From Candidatus Brocadiaceae bacterium (GTDB lineage Bacteria; Planctomycetota; Brocadiia; Brocadiales; Bathyanammoxibiaceae): a DNA stretch of 11,085 nucleotides. The notes beneath the pieces were generated by a model, which saw only the letters and a list, made by a program, of their open reading frames with translations, was not told the origin of the DNA and searched no databases. Of the stretch, positions 1-5,615 are shown in pieces. Both the position numbers and the translations under genes were made by a program. The stretch spans positions 1 to 11,085 of the forward strand of contig JASEHG010000047.1 of assembly GCA_030018855.1 (NCBI GenBank). The letters run 5' to 3'. Position 1 is the stretch's first letter; each line of letters begins with the position of its first letter.

Positions 1-1019
1 GTCCAACCAGCCACTATGTAACCACCGTCAAGCGTCTGCTGGATGGAATAGGCGCCATCGTAATTACTTCCCCCATAGGTCTTCTGCCACTCTACAGCCC
101 CATCAGATTTGAGCTTCAAGACCCAGAGGTCAATATCCCCGGCCCCGAAGGATTCTGTCGTACCAGCCACAACGTACCCCCCATTGCTGGTCTGTCGGAT
201 GGCATAGGTCGCAACACCAAGTGCATAAGCCCCCCAATAGGTCTTCTGCCACTCTACAGCCCCATTGGGTTTGAGCTTTAAGACCCAAAGGTTATCCTTC
301 CCAGCGCCGAAGGGTTTTGTACTACCTGCCACTATATACCCCCCGTCACTGGTCTGCTGGATAGAATAGGCATCGCTACGACCAACTCCTCCGTAGGTCT
401 TCTGCCACTCCACAGTCCCATCAGGTCTGAGCTTCAAGACCCAGAGGGCAATCTTCCCAGTACCGAAGGAATCTGTACCACCAGCCGCAATGTATCCCCC
501 ATCACTGGTTTGCCTGGTAGAATAGGTCCAATCACCCCTAACTCCCCCATAGGTCTTCTGCCACTTCACAGCCCCATCGGGCCTGAGCTTTAAGACCCAG
601 AGGTCGCAGGACCCGGCGCCGAAGGATAGTGTCTCACCGGCCACAATGTATCCCCCATCTATGGTCTGCTGGATGGAGCGGGGCCAATCAAAATCAACTC
701 CCCCATAGGTCTTCTGCCATTCTATGCTCCCGTCTGGCCTGAGCTTCAAGACCAAAAAGTCAGCCTCCCCGACACCGAGGGAAACTGTTGCACTCACCAC
801 TATGTACCCTCCATCACTAGTCTGCTGGATGGAACGGGTACAGTAAGCACTAGCTCCCTTATAGGTCTTTTGCCACTCCACAGTCCCATCGGGCCTGAGC
901 TTCAAGACCAGAAGGTCGTAATCTCTGTTAAGGGGTTCTGTTACACCCACCACTATGTAACCCCCATCTATAGTCTGCTGGACGGAATCGGCACGGTTAC
1001 TACCAATTCCTCCATACGT
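1..1019 (-). repeat. In-frame tandem repeat array, unit mostly 156 bp
   Basis: The codons for the Tyr of the (W)xxTYxG motif fall, on the plus strand, at 75, 237, 393, 549, 705, 861 and 1014. Spacings are 162, 156, 156, 156, 156 and 153 bp, all multiples of three, i.e. 54, 52, 52, 52, 52 and 51 residues. Seven motif copies are visible and the array continues past the left edge. Conservation is strongest in the WQKTYGG and LWVLKLRPDG blocks; the 6-8 residues after YGG and the block after the central YIVAG vary most. The variable blocks change length by whole codons only. Confidence 0.92.
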
Positions 1020-1259
1020 AGCGGCCCATCCACCCGTGATAGACACAGCCGATCCTTGAGCCAGAGTCCCGGGCGTACCAAAGGGGCAGCAGAGGAAGAA
1101 AGTTGTCATGGAGGAGAGGAACGCAGGAAATAGGAAGCGGAATAGGGGGTACGGGTTACAGGGTGCAACAAACCGGGTATAGGAAACAAGCAGGCTAATC
1201 AGTTCCTTCGCCTTGCCCCGGAGGGCTAGGGCACTGGGATACAAGCCTTGATGGGACAT
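1..1259 (-). CDS. Secreted repeat protein of ~52-residue beta-propeller-like repeats, 3' end outside the window
   Basis: The reading frame is open from position 1259 to the left edge, so about 419 residues of the N-terminal part are present and the C-terminus is missing. After an N-terminal region it consists of repeated units with the pattern W-Q-K-T-Y-G-G, then S-I-Q-Q-T-S-D-G-G-Y-I-V-A-G, then F-G-A-G, then L-W-V-L-K-L-R-P-D-G. This resembles SBBP / delta-60-like repeats of extracellular propeller proteins; I infer an exported structural or binding role and see no catalytic motif. The start is uncertain. ATG at 1259 has an AAGAGG 8 nt upstream and is the first ATG after an in-frame TAG. 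ATG at 1109 lacks a Shine-Dalgarno site. A hydrophobic stretch (FLFPAFLSSMTTFFLCC, followed by AQGSA) just before the repeats could be a signal peptide, but its n-region is unusual for the 1259 start. The repeat frame itself is certain. Confidence 0.8.
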   Translation of the reverse strand, partial: MSHQGLYPSALALRGKAKELISLLVSYTRFVAPCNPYPLFRFLFPAFLSSMTTFFLCCPFGTPGTLAQGSAVSITGGWAATYGGIGSNRADSVQQTIDGGYIVVGVTEPLNRDYDLLVLKLRPDGTVEWQKTYKGASAYCTRSIQQTSDGGYIVVSATVSLGVGEADFLVLKLRPDGSIEWQKTYGGVDFDWPRSIQQTIDGGYIVAGETLSFGAGSCDLWVLKLRPDGAVKWQKTYGGVRGDWTYSTRQTSDGGYIAAGGTDSFGTGKIALWVLKLRPDGTVEWQKTYGGVGRSDAYSIQQTSDGGYIVAGSTKPFGAGKDNLWVLKLKPNGAVEWQKTYWGAYALGVATYAIRQTSNGGYVVAGTTESFGAGDIDLWVLKLKSDGAVEWQKTYGGSNYDGAYSIQQTLDGGYIVAGW

Positions 1260-1307
1260 ACCCCTTGCCTCTTCATGTCTCTAGACTCTCCCTGACATTC
1301 ACATACA

Positions 1308-1448
1308 GAGACCTCTGAAAAAGTCTCAATGATACGTCCTGTCATTCTGAGCGAAGCGAAGAATCTCCTGTTTCAATTGAGATTCTTTCCGCCTCAGGCG
1401 GACTTCGCTCCCTCAGAATGACGGTTTAGGGCGTTTTGCAGGGGTCTC
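1308..1448. mobile_element. MITE-like palindromic element with 5-bp target duplication
   Basis: This 141-bp element has imperfect terminal inverted repeats: GAGACCTCTGAAAAA (1308-1322) against the reverse complement of the right end, GAGACCCCTGCAAAA (1434-1448), 13 of 15 matching. Inside lies a second long inverted repeat: the left arm 1341-1367 starts GTCATTCTGAGCGAAGC, and the right arm 1379-1422 ends AGAATGAC. The element is bordered on both sides by ATACA (1303-1307 and 1449-1453), a plausible target-site duplication. It contains no ORF, so any movement would need a transposase in trans. It lies between two minus-strand genes, and its stem could also end transcription of the upstream gene. 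The CTGAGCGAAGCGAAGAATC core resembles a dispersed element seen in many environmental bacterial genomes. Confidence 0.75.
1388..1402. repeat. 15-bp palindrome TCCGCCTCAGGCGGA, nested in the MITE arm
   Basis: The palindrome is perfect around a single central C. It interrupts the right inner arm of the MITE-like element: the left arm has no counterpart, and removing these 15 bp restores pairing between GAGATTCTT and CTTCGCTC and their partners. It therefore looks like a later insertion into the element. Related copies lie at 4312, 4668, 4917 and 7023. Confidence 0.8.
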
Positions 1449-1456
1449 ATACAGTG

Positions 1457-1912
1457 TTACTTCCCTTTACGGCTAATGCACCTGGCAGATTCGTAGAAAT
1501 GGAAATAAGTTATAGCCAGGATAATAAAACCCACTGGCGATAATACGATACTGACTGACAACGCACATCCGACAGTAACCAACGTGACAGGTATTTTCTC
1601 CTGGCCTGCTAGGTGGTTCAGGTGTAATGCCAGGTTCCTGTGTGAAATAAAGAGCCAGTAAAGATTGAAAAGGGGGACGTTCTGCAGGCCCACTGCCTCA
1701 CCAGAGATGGGTTTCTTAATCTTTAATGGACTGGCTTGCGCTAGTTCCCACAACCGGGCCAGGAAGAGCACATAATAGATACTTGCAACTATAAGGAGGG
1801 GGAGCGATATAAGGGACGCAGGCGGAAAGACCAACTGCAAGCAACAGAGGGGAATACCGACTGCATAGAGGGCTATAAAGATTGCAGGGTGGGGGGGGAG
1901 TTTTTTTCCCAT
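1457..1912 (-). CDS. Small multi-spanning membrane protein, family not recognised
   Basis: This is a 151-residue protein with hydrophobic segments at about 11-29, 32-55 and 109-141; the last is long enough for two short helices, so three to four membrane passes are likely. A semi-polar stretch NVPLFNLYWLFISHRNLA (about 78-95) between helices 2 and 3 resembles the N-x-P-x-F-N-x-Y-W pattern of some small uncharacterised bacterial membrane domains, but I cannot name a family. There are no catalytic residues I recognise. The ATG at 1912 is preceded by AGGAG at suitable distance. It lies 76 bp downstream of the HpnI-like glycosyltransferase on the same strand, so the two may be co-transcribed. The first codons contain an A7 and a C8 homopolymer tract, which is unusual. 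Confidence 0.75.
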   Translation of the reverse strand: MGKKLPPHPAIFIALYAVGIPLCCLQLVFPPASLISLPLLIVASIYYVLFLARLWELAQASPLKIKKPISGEAVGLQNVPLFNLYWLFISHRNLALHLNHLAGQEKIPVTLVTVGCALSVSIVLSPVGFIILAITYFHFYESARCISRKGK

Positions 1913-1988
1913 ATCATTCTCCTCTCAATCTTGTCTTAAAATGTGGAGCCTGCCTTGCATGAGAACCGTTCTTACGCAGACCTCATCA

Positions 1989-3224
1989 CTAGTTCTGACG
2001 GGTAGCAAGGTCACTCTCAACGGCAGGTATCGGGCCAGATATAACGGCACCTCCGCCTGCCATTACTATCTTGCCACCTTCCAGCAGGTAAAAGGTGTTT
2101 TTGCCCCAGACAACCTTATTCCCTGCAAACCCCCAGCACCATACAACGAAGGTAATAAAATCTTCTATGGGGAGGAGGAGGAGATGGGACAAGGTCTTGG
2201 TGTCCTTCAGGTAAACCACTTCAATAATAGTGGAGGTAAGCACCCTGGAGAGAAGATGGACAAAGAAGAGGGTCAACCCCCAGGTGGAAAAGCCCGTTAC
2301 TATCAAAAAGGCTATGGAAAATGGGGTACCCCGTGTAAAGATGCGCAAGAAATAACCCGATGGCCTGCAACTCCTTATAGTCCTGGCCCAACGTACGTTA
2401 TGTCTGAGGTACTCCCTAAGCCCTGCCTCCTGGAGTACGACGTCCACCAGGTAGTCACAGAGGTGGAGTTTGTACCCAGCACTGATTATCCTGTTCCCTA
2501 TCTCATAGTCATCGGCCAGATAGTTGGCCAGGGCAACAAAACCCCCTATCTCATCCAGCACCCTGCGTCTCACGGCAATAGTGGCCCCTAGACCAAACTG
2601 CATCCCAAAGTAGTCGGCCACCAACACCGAGGGCAAGAAGTCCCCATTGATAAAGAAGGCCTCAATGGCCGAGGCAAAACTGAAACTATCCTGGGTCCTA
2701 TATAGACACGTGGTACCCCCAACCTGCTCATCCTCAAAGGGGGCAACCACCCTTTTTAGATAATCGGGTCTCACCCTGGTATCGGCATCGTTGATGACAA
2801 TCACCCCATATTTTGCCCGTTGATACATATTGTTCAGGTTACTTATCTTGAGGTTGGAGCCTATAATCTTATCGGAAACCACCAGCTCAATATCTTTCTC
2901 TGGAAGTTCTTTCTTGAGCCTCTCCACTACGGATACGGCAGGGTCGTTAAGGCTTCTAACGCCAAAGATAACCTGGCAGGGAGGGTAGTCTTGCTGGAGG
3001 TGACTCAAGAGATTCTCGTAAAGGCCCTTTTCTACACCATTTAAGGGCTTAAGAACGGTGACGGGAGGCAAGAAACCTGAGCGTAGCAAAGGGGAAGCGA
3101 ATCCACTGGAGGCATTTCTACCCTTCCGGAAGAACTTACGGGTACAATAAAGGGATAAAAAGTAATAGAATATAGAGGCTATTACTATCAGGGCGAAGAA
3201 GGACTTTAGAAAAGAGATAAGCAT
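1989..3224 (-). CDS. hpnI: GT21 family glycosyltransferase, HpnI / ceramide glucosyltransferase-like
   Basis: This 411-residue membrane-bound glycosyltransferase has an N-terminal anchor (about 3-25), a GT-A catalytic domain (about 53-285) and a C-terminal membrane region (about 302-362). GT21 signatures are present: PPVTVLKPLNG (53-63), NDADTRV (145-151) for the metal/nucleotide-sugar Asp motif, ADDYEIG (237-243) for the catalytic Asp, and HNVRWAR (275-281) for the (Q/R)xxRW-type motif, with His at the first position. HpnI enzymes transfer an N-acetylhexosamine to bacteriohopanetetrol during composite hopanoid synthesis; ceramide glucosyltransferases share the fold, so the acceptor (hopanoid or sphingolipid-like) is not settled by sequence alone. 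No HpnK deacetylase or other hopanoid gene is next to it. The start at 3224 has AGGG about 9 nt upstream. It is transcribed away from the phosphonate operon. Confidence 0.85.
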   Translation of the reverse strand: MLISFLKSFFALIVIASIFYYFLSLYCTRKFFRKGRNASSGFASPLLRSGFLPPVTVLKPLNGVEKGLYENLLSHLQQDYPPCQVIFGVRSLNDPAVSVVERLKKELPEKDIELVVSDKIIGSNLKISNLNNMYQRAKYGVIVINDADTRVRPDYLKRVVAPFEDEQVGGTTCLYRTQDSFSFASAIEAFFINGDFLPSVLVADYFGMQFGLGATIAVRRRVLDEIGGFVALANYLADDYEIGNRIISAGYKLHLCDYLVDVVLQEAGLREYLRHNVRWARTIRSCRPSGYFLRIFTRGTPFSIAFLIVTGFSTWGLTLFFVHLLSRVLTSTIIEVVYLKDTKTLSHLLLLPIEDFITFVVWCWGFAGNKVVWGKNTFYLLEGGKIVMAGGGAVISGPIPAVESDLATRQN

Positions 3225-3265
3225 CCTCTAGTCCCTAGTTTTGGGCATGCAGGACAAAAATGTTG

Positions 3266-3295
3266 TTGACAATAGCCCTATTAAAAAATTATAGA
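3266..3295 (+). promoter_or_regulatory. Candidate sigma70-type promoter for the phosphonate operon
   Basis: A perfect -35 hexamer TTGACA (3266-3271) is followed after 18 bp by TATAGA (3290-3295), matching four of six -10 positions. Transcription from here would give a ~145-nt leader carrying the 28-bp palindrome before the GTG at 3449. It is the best plus-strand match in the divergent region, but rests on sequence match only. Confidence 0.4.
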
Positions 3296-3316
3296 TAGGA
3301 TATAAAAGGTATAAGA
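3288..3316 (-). promoter_or_regulatory. Candidate minus-strand promoter for the glycosyltransferase
   Basis: The minus strand reads TATAAT at 3293-3288, a perfect -10 hexamer, about 60 bp upstream of the ATG at 3224. The -35 position (3316-3311, TCTTAT) is a poor match. It overlaps the -10 of the plus-strand candidate, so the two would compete if both are real. Confidence 0.25.
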
Positions 3317-3321
3317 CCTGC

Positions 3322-3349
3322 GTAGGGGCACGGCGCGCCGTGCCCCTAC
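3322..3349. repeat. Perfect 28-bp GC-rich palindrome (GTAGGGGCACGGCG half-site)
   Basis: Two 14-bp arms, GTAGGGGCACGGCG and its exact reverse complement, abut without a loop. A near-identical copy lies inside the oxidoreductase gene at 10657-10684, which argues for a dispersed palindromic element, not a local operator. If transcribed it would form a very strong hairpin in the operon leader; no T-run follows, so it does not look like an ordinary terminator. Confidence 0.9.
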
Positions 3350-3448
3350 CAGTATCGGGAGTGGCCCTGCCACCCTCAAATCTTAGACGGCCAGTTTTAT
3401 AACTTGAAACGTGTTATTTGTCAAGACATTGTATAAAAAGGAGATGCT

Positions 3449-4354
3449 GTGGACTGGGGAACGCATGTAGTACTTTCCGCCAAGCTTTTGGAGAGTTGTG
3501 GTCTAGAAAAAGGCAGTGCAATATACTCCGTAATCCCTGTTATAGATAAGGAACCGGCCCATTTCCACAGGGTCTATGCCCATATCCTTGCCAATCAGCC
3601 CGAGTTTCTGGATGTGGCCATGGAGCTCTTTGGCTCTAAGGAGGTAAAGGCAAGGGATTTTGACGCCCTGAGGAAAAGGGTGGAGGGCAAGGTAAAGAAA
3701 CTAAGAGAAAGGTTGGCGTCCGTAAACGCAAACGGCCTGGAGGAGAGACGGAGGATAGAGAACAAAATATACGCCTACCAGAGGATTACCGAGGAGACGC
3801 CCACCTTCCTCCAACATGCAGAGATGGCGAGTCAGATAGTAGGGGATAAGGACGTTAGCCGTATAAGCCGCCACAAGATGAGTTCCGCCGTAAGCCTCTT
3901 AAGCCATATATATTTTGACCTCTGGAACAACCCGGTACAGGTATTCCTCCCCAGTTGTTCCTACTGCTCTGCCCAGTGGGAGTTCTGGGACAACGTTGAC
4001 TACATGAAATTTCGCTCCGATTTCTACAAGCCTGAGAGTATTACCGCCTTCCGCAAGGAGATAGCCCAATCCCCTGTCTGGAACTGCAGACTCAAACCGG
4101 AGGCCCTAATAAAGGCCCTCATTATACGTCTCGGGGAACTGAGCGAACCCAGGGTCCCTTATGAGATGGTGGACCTGAGCCTTAGGGACTTCATGAGATA
4201 CATGGACATAAACAAATATCAGCGGGCAGACAGGGAACTAGACTTCTGTCATACATTAGAAAAGACTATTCAGGAGATCATATACCGCCACTATAAAAAG
4301 CCAGAAATTCATCCGCCTAAGGCGGATAAATCTGCCGAAGGCAAGACCTCCTAG
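3449..4354 (+). CDS. Cytoplasmic His-rich protein, possibly zinc-dependent phospholipase C-like
   Basis: This 301-residue protein has no signal peptide or membrane segment. The N-terminus has W3-G4-T5-H6 followed by D33-K-E-P-A-H38-F-H40-R-V-Y-A-H45. A charged helical stretch (about 65-112, many K/R/E) separates it from a second His cluster with H123, H142 and H153-x3-D157 in SHIYFDLWNNPVQ. WGTH near the N-terminus and spaced His/Asp residues recall the zinc-dependent phospholipase C family (PF00882) and HD-like metal enzymes; I infer a metal site but not the substrate. The GTG start has AAGGAG 8 nt upstream; the nearby ATG at 3444 is out of frame and soon stopped. As first gene of the operon it ends in TAGTG, overlapping the next start by one base. 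The C-terminal tail from residue 288 is encoded by an inserted palindrome. A lipid hydrolase supplying diacylglycerol for headgroup exchange is only a hypothesis. Confidence 0.7.
   Translation: MDWGTHVVLSAKLLESCGLEKGSAIYSVIPVIDKEPAHFHRVYAHILANQPEFLDVAMELFGSKEVKARDFDALRKRVEGKVKKLRERLASVNANGLEERRRIENKIYAYQRITEETPTFLQHAEMASQIVGDKDVSRISRHKMSSAVSLLSHIYFDLWNNPVQVFLPSCSYCSAQWEFWDNVDYMKFRSDFYKPESITAFRKEIAQSPVWNCRLKPEALIKALIIRLGELSEPRVPYEMVDLSLRDFMRYMDINKYQRADRELDFCHTLEKTIQEIIYRHYKKPEIHPPKADKSAEGKTS
4311..4327. repeat. Palindrome ATCCGCCTAAGGCGGAT inside the 3' end of the first operon gene
   Basis: The arms ATCCGCCT and AGGCGGAT flank a central A. It is read in frame as H-P-P-K-A-D near residues 288-293. 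A second small dyad, TGCC-GAA-GGCA (4332-4342), follows. Together they encode most of the protein's last 14 residues, so the C-terminus looks repeat-derived. Confidence 0.85.
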
Positions 4355-4866
4355 TGGAGCATCCTAACTTGAAGGCCGAGGAATTCCTGAATCTACTGGC
4401 AGCGGCGGGGTATGACTTCTTCACAGGCGTCCCCTGTTCCATCATTGGGGATGTAATACTCTTGCTGGAGAAAGACCCCCGAATCCCTTACGTCCCTGCC
4501 GTTAGGGAGGACGTGGCCGTGGGGCTTGCGGTCGGGGCCTACCTGGGCGGGAAGACCCCATGCGTGCTTATGCAAAACTCCGGCCTGGGCCAATGTCTTA
4601 ATGCCTTGACCTCTCTGAATCTTATCTATAAAATCCCTAGCCTCTTAATCGTCACCTGGAGGGGTTATCCGTCTAAGACGGACAAGGACGCACCTGAACA
4701 TCTGGTTATGGGAAAGGCGTGCACAAAGTTAATGGACTGTATAGGACTCCCTTACAGAGAACTCTCCCCCAAAAACGTCGCCAAGTCTATTGAATGGTCC
4801 AGAGAGGTGACCTCCCAGAGACAGATACCCGTTGCCCTGTTCCTGCCCAGGGGGGTGCTAGAGTGA
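4354..4866 (+). CDS. Phosphonopyruvate decarboxylase, alpha (TPP pyrimidine-binding) subunit
   Basis: This 170-residue protein matches the N-terminal half of phosphonopyruvate decarboxylase (Ppd/AepY) and the ComD subunit of sulfopyruvate decarboxylase. Features: F-x-G-V-P-C-S (23-29), R51-E52-D-V-A-V-G with Glu52 as the expected TPP-activating glutamate, N75-S-G-L-G-Q-C-L-N-A-L-T-S-L (75-88), and W102-R-G with P114-E-H. With the beta subunit it would decarboxylate phosphonopyruvate to phosphonoacetaldehyde, pulling the unfavourable PEP mutase reaction forward. Phosphonopyruvate is preferred over sulfopyruvate because an AEP transaminase follows. Most described Ppds are single chains of about 380 residues, so the two-gene form is notable. 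The GTG start overlaps the previous stop (TAGTG) and has no clear Shine-Dalgarno site, suggesting translational coupling. A TCCGTCTAAGACGGA palindrome is read through at residues 105-109. Confidence 0.87.
   Translation: MEHPNLKAEEFLNLLAAAGYDFFTGVPCSIIGDVILLLEKDPRIPYVPAVREDVAVGLAVGAYLGGKTPCVLMQNSGLGQCLNALTSLNLIYKIPSLLIVTWRGYPSKTDKDAPEHLVMGKACTKLMDCIGLPYRELSPKNVAKSIEWSREVTSQRQIPVALFLPRGVLE
4668..4682. repeat. Palindrome TCCGTCTAAGACGGA inside the decarboxylase alpha gene
   Basis: This is the same 15-bp family as TCCGCCTNAGGCGGA, but both arms carry a paired change (C to T in the left, G to A in the right), so the dyad stays perfect. It encodes part of Y-P-S-K-T-D after the conserved WRG. From recalled family sequences this loop seems about two residues longer than usual. 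Confidence 0.75.
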
Positions 4867-5046
4867 AGACTACTGCTGAGGAATTTAAGATTGGAAATTG
4901 GAAATTTTAAATTTAATCCGCCTCAAGCGGACCAATCTTCATTTTACAATTCTTCCAGGAGGAATTTTTCTTTTTATAGTGTTGCCTATGTCACTAAACG
5001 ATACAAAGATGCAAGAATCTTTTGAGAGAACGGTGGGGATACTCCA
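4863..5046. repeat. 184-bp insertion between decarboxylase halves, bounded by a divergent direct repeat
   Basis: AGTGAAGACTACTGC (4862-4876) at the alpha stop recurs as AGTGAAGACCACTGC (5046-5060) at the beta start, 184 bp away, 14 of 15 identical; weaker similarity extends about 12 bp upstream of each. At both sites GTGA could be a stop/start overlap. The segment is AT-rich on the left, with an AAGATTGG...CCAATCTT dyad (4886-4893 / 4932-4939) around a decayed TCCGCCTCAAGCGGA palindrome. It also contains an AGGAGG (4957-4962) with no start codon at normal distance. No substantial gene is present. Confidence 0.65.
4917..4931. repeat. Decayed palindrome TCCGCCTCAAGCGGA in the inter-subunit gap
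   Basis: This is the same family as the copies at 1388, 4312, 4668 and 7023, but only the outer five bases of each arm (TCCGC / GCGGA) still pair. It lies in non-coding DNA, which fits looser constraint than for the intact copies. Confidence 0.7.
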
Positions 5047-5050
5047 GTGA
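4988..5050 (+). CDS. Possible 20-residue upstream ORF overlapping the decarboxylase beta start
   Basis: ATG at 4988 (or 5009) opens a short frame ending in TGA at 5048-5050, which overlaps the beta GTG start as GTGA. The peptide ends MQESFERTVGILQ; MQESFER resembles MQEPFER, the N-terminus of the aminotransferase gene at 5616. It might re-initiate ribosomes onto beta, or be a relic of a duplicated gene start. The nearest strong Shine-Dalgarno (AGGAGG, 4957-4962) is about 25 nt upstream, too far for efficient use. Confidence 0.25.
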   Translation: MSLNDTKMQESFERTVGILQ

Positions 5051-5613
5051 AGACCACTGCCATATTAAAGACCATTATGGGAACACTAAGAGAAGAGTTA
5101 GTGGTGGCGGCCAACGGCAGGGTCTCACGGGAGGCCTTTACCCTTAAGGACAGGCCCCAGAATTTTTACATGATTGGCTCTATGGGCCTGGCCTCTTCCA
5201 TTGCCCTGGGTCTTGCCCTCACACTACCCCAACGTAAGGTAGTGATACTTGATGGCGACGGCAACGTACTTATGAACCTCGGCGGGCTGCCCCAGATAGG
5301 GGAACTCCTGCCACCCAACCTCGTCCACATAGTCATTGACAATGAGGCCTACGGCTCCACGGGCAGTCAGGCCACAATATCCAGAAAGGTACCCCTGGAG
5401 AAGATAGCCCAGGCCTCTGGTTATCCTGTGGTAGAAAAGATTACTGAAGAAAAAGACTTCAAGCTGGCTTTAGAGAGATGCCTTGAGAAAAAAGGCCCCT
5501 CTTTTCTCCTGGTAAAGGTAGGGGCAGAGGAAGGGACCGAAGGGCTTCCCAGGGTCAGCCATAGCCCCGTCGCTATCCGGGATAGATTTATAGAGGCTGT
5601 CAGAAGGAGTTAG
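5047..5613 (+). CDS. Phosphonopyruvate decarboxylase, beta (TPP diphosphate-binding) subunit
   Basis: This 188-residue protein corresponds to the C-terminal half of phosphonopyruvate decarboxylase and to ComE of sulfopyruvate decarboxylase. It carries Y41-M-I-G-S-M-G-L-A-S-S, the TPP/Mg signature G70-D71-G72-N73 with N77 and D98-N99 about 27 residues after the GDG, and the substrate-loop Y102-G-S-T-G-S-Q-A-T. It should pair with the alpha subunit to make phosphonoacetaldehyde. The GTG start is chosen because the N-terminus (MKTTAILKTIMGTLREELVV) looks complete for the family, an in-frame TGA lies at 5023, and a G-rich GGTGGGG sits about 8 nt upstream. The 180-bp gap from alpha breaks the otherwise tight operon spacing. 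The stop is followed directly by the next gene, whose AAGGAG lies within this gene's last codons. Confidence 0.87.
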   Translation: MKTTAILKTIMGTLREELVVAANGRVSREAFTLKDRPQNFYMIGSMGLASSIALGLALTLPQRKVVILDGDGNVLMNLGGLPQIGELLPPNLVHIVIDNEAYGSTGSQATISRKVPLEKIAQASGYPVVEKITEEKDFKLALERCLEKKGPSFLLVKVGAEEGTEGLPRVSHSPVAIRDRFIEAVRRS

Positions 5614-5615
5614 AG

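Noticed and set aside
1..1019. CRISPR-like regular repeats
   Set aside because: Units are 153-162 bp, coding and conserved across most of their length; there are no short identical repeats with unique spacers.
870..1133. Plus-strand 87-codon ORF
   Set aside because: It is antisense to the repeat protein; the minus-strand frame has seven clear repeat motifs and explains the region.
1941..2591. Plus-strand 216-codon ORF
   Set aside because: It is antisense to the GT21 gene, which has all family motifs; its translation has no recognisable domain.
3404..3437. TTGAAA and TATAAA just before the first operon gene as a promoter
   Set aside because: The 22-bp spacing is too long, and the TATAAA overlaps the Shine-Dalgarno region.
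4863..5046. Frameshifted single-chain decarboxylase
   Set aside because: Both halves are complete like ComD and ComE, with a proper alpha stop and beta start and non-coding sequence between, so two subunits fit better than a broken gene.
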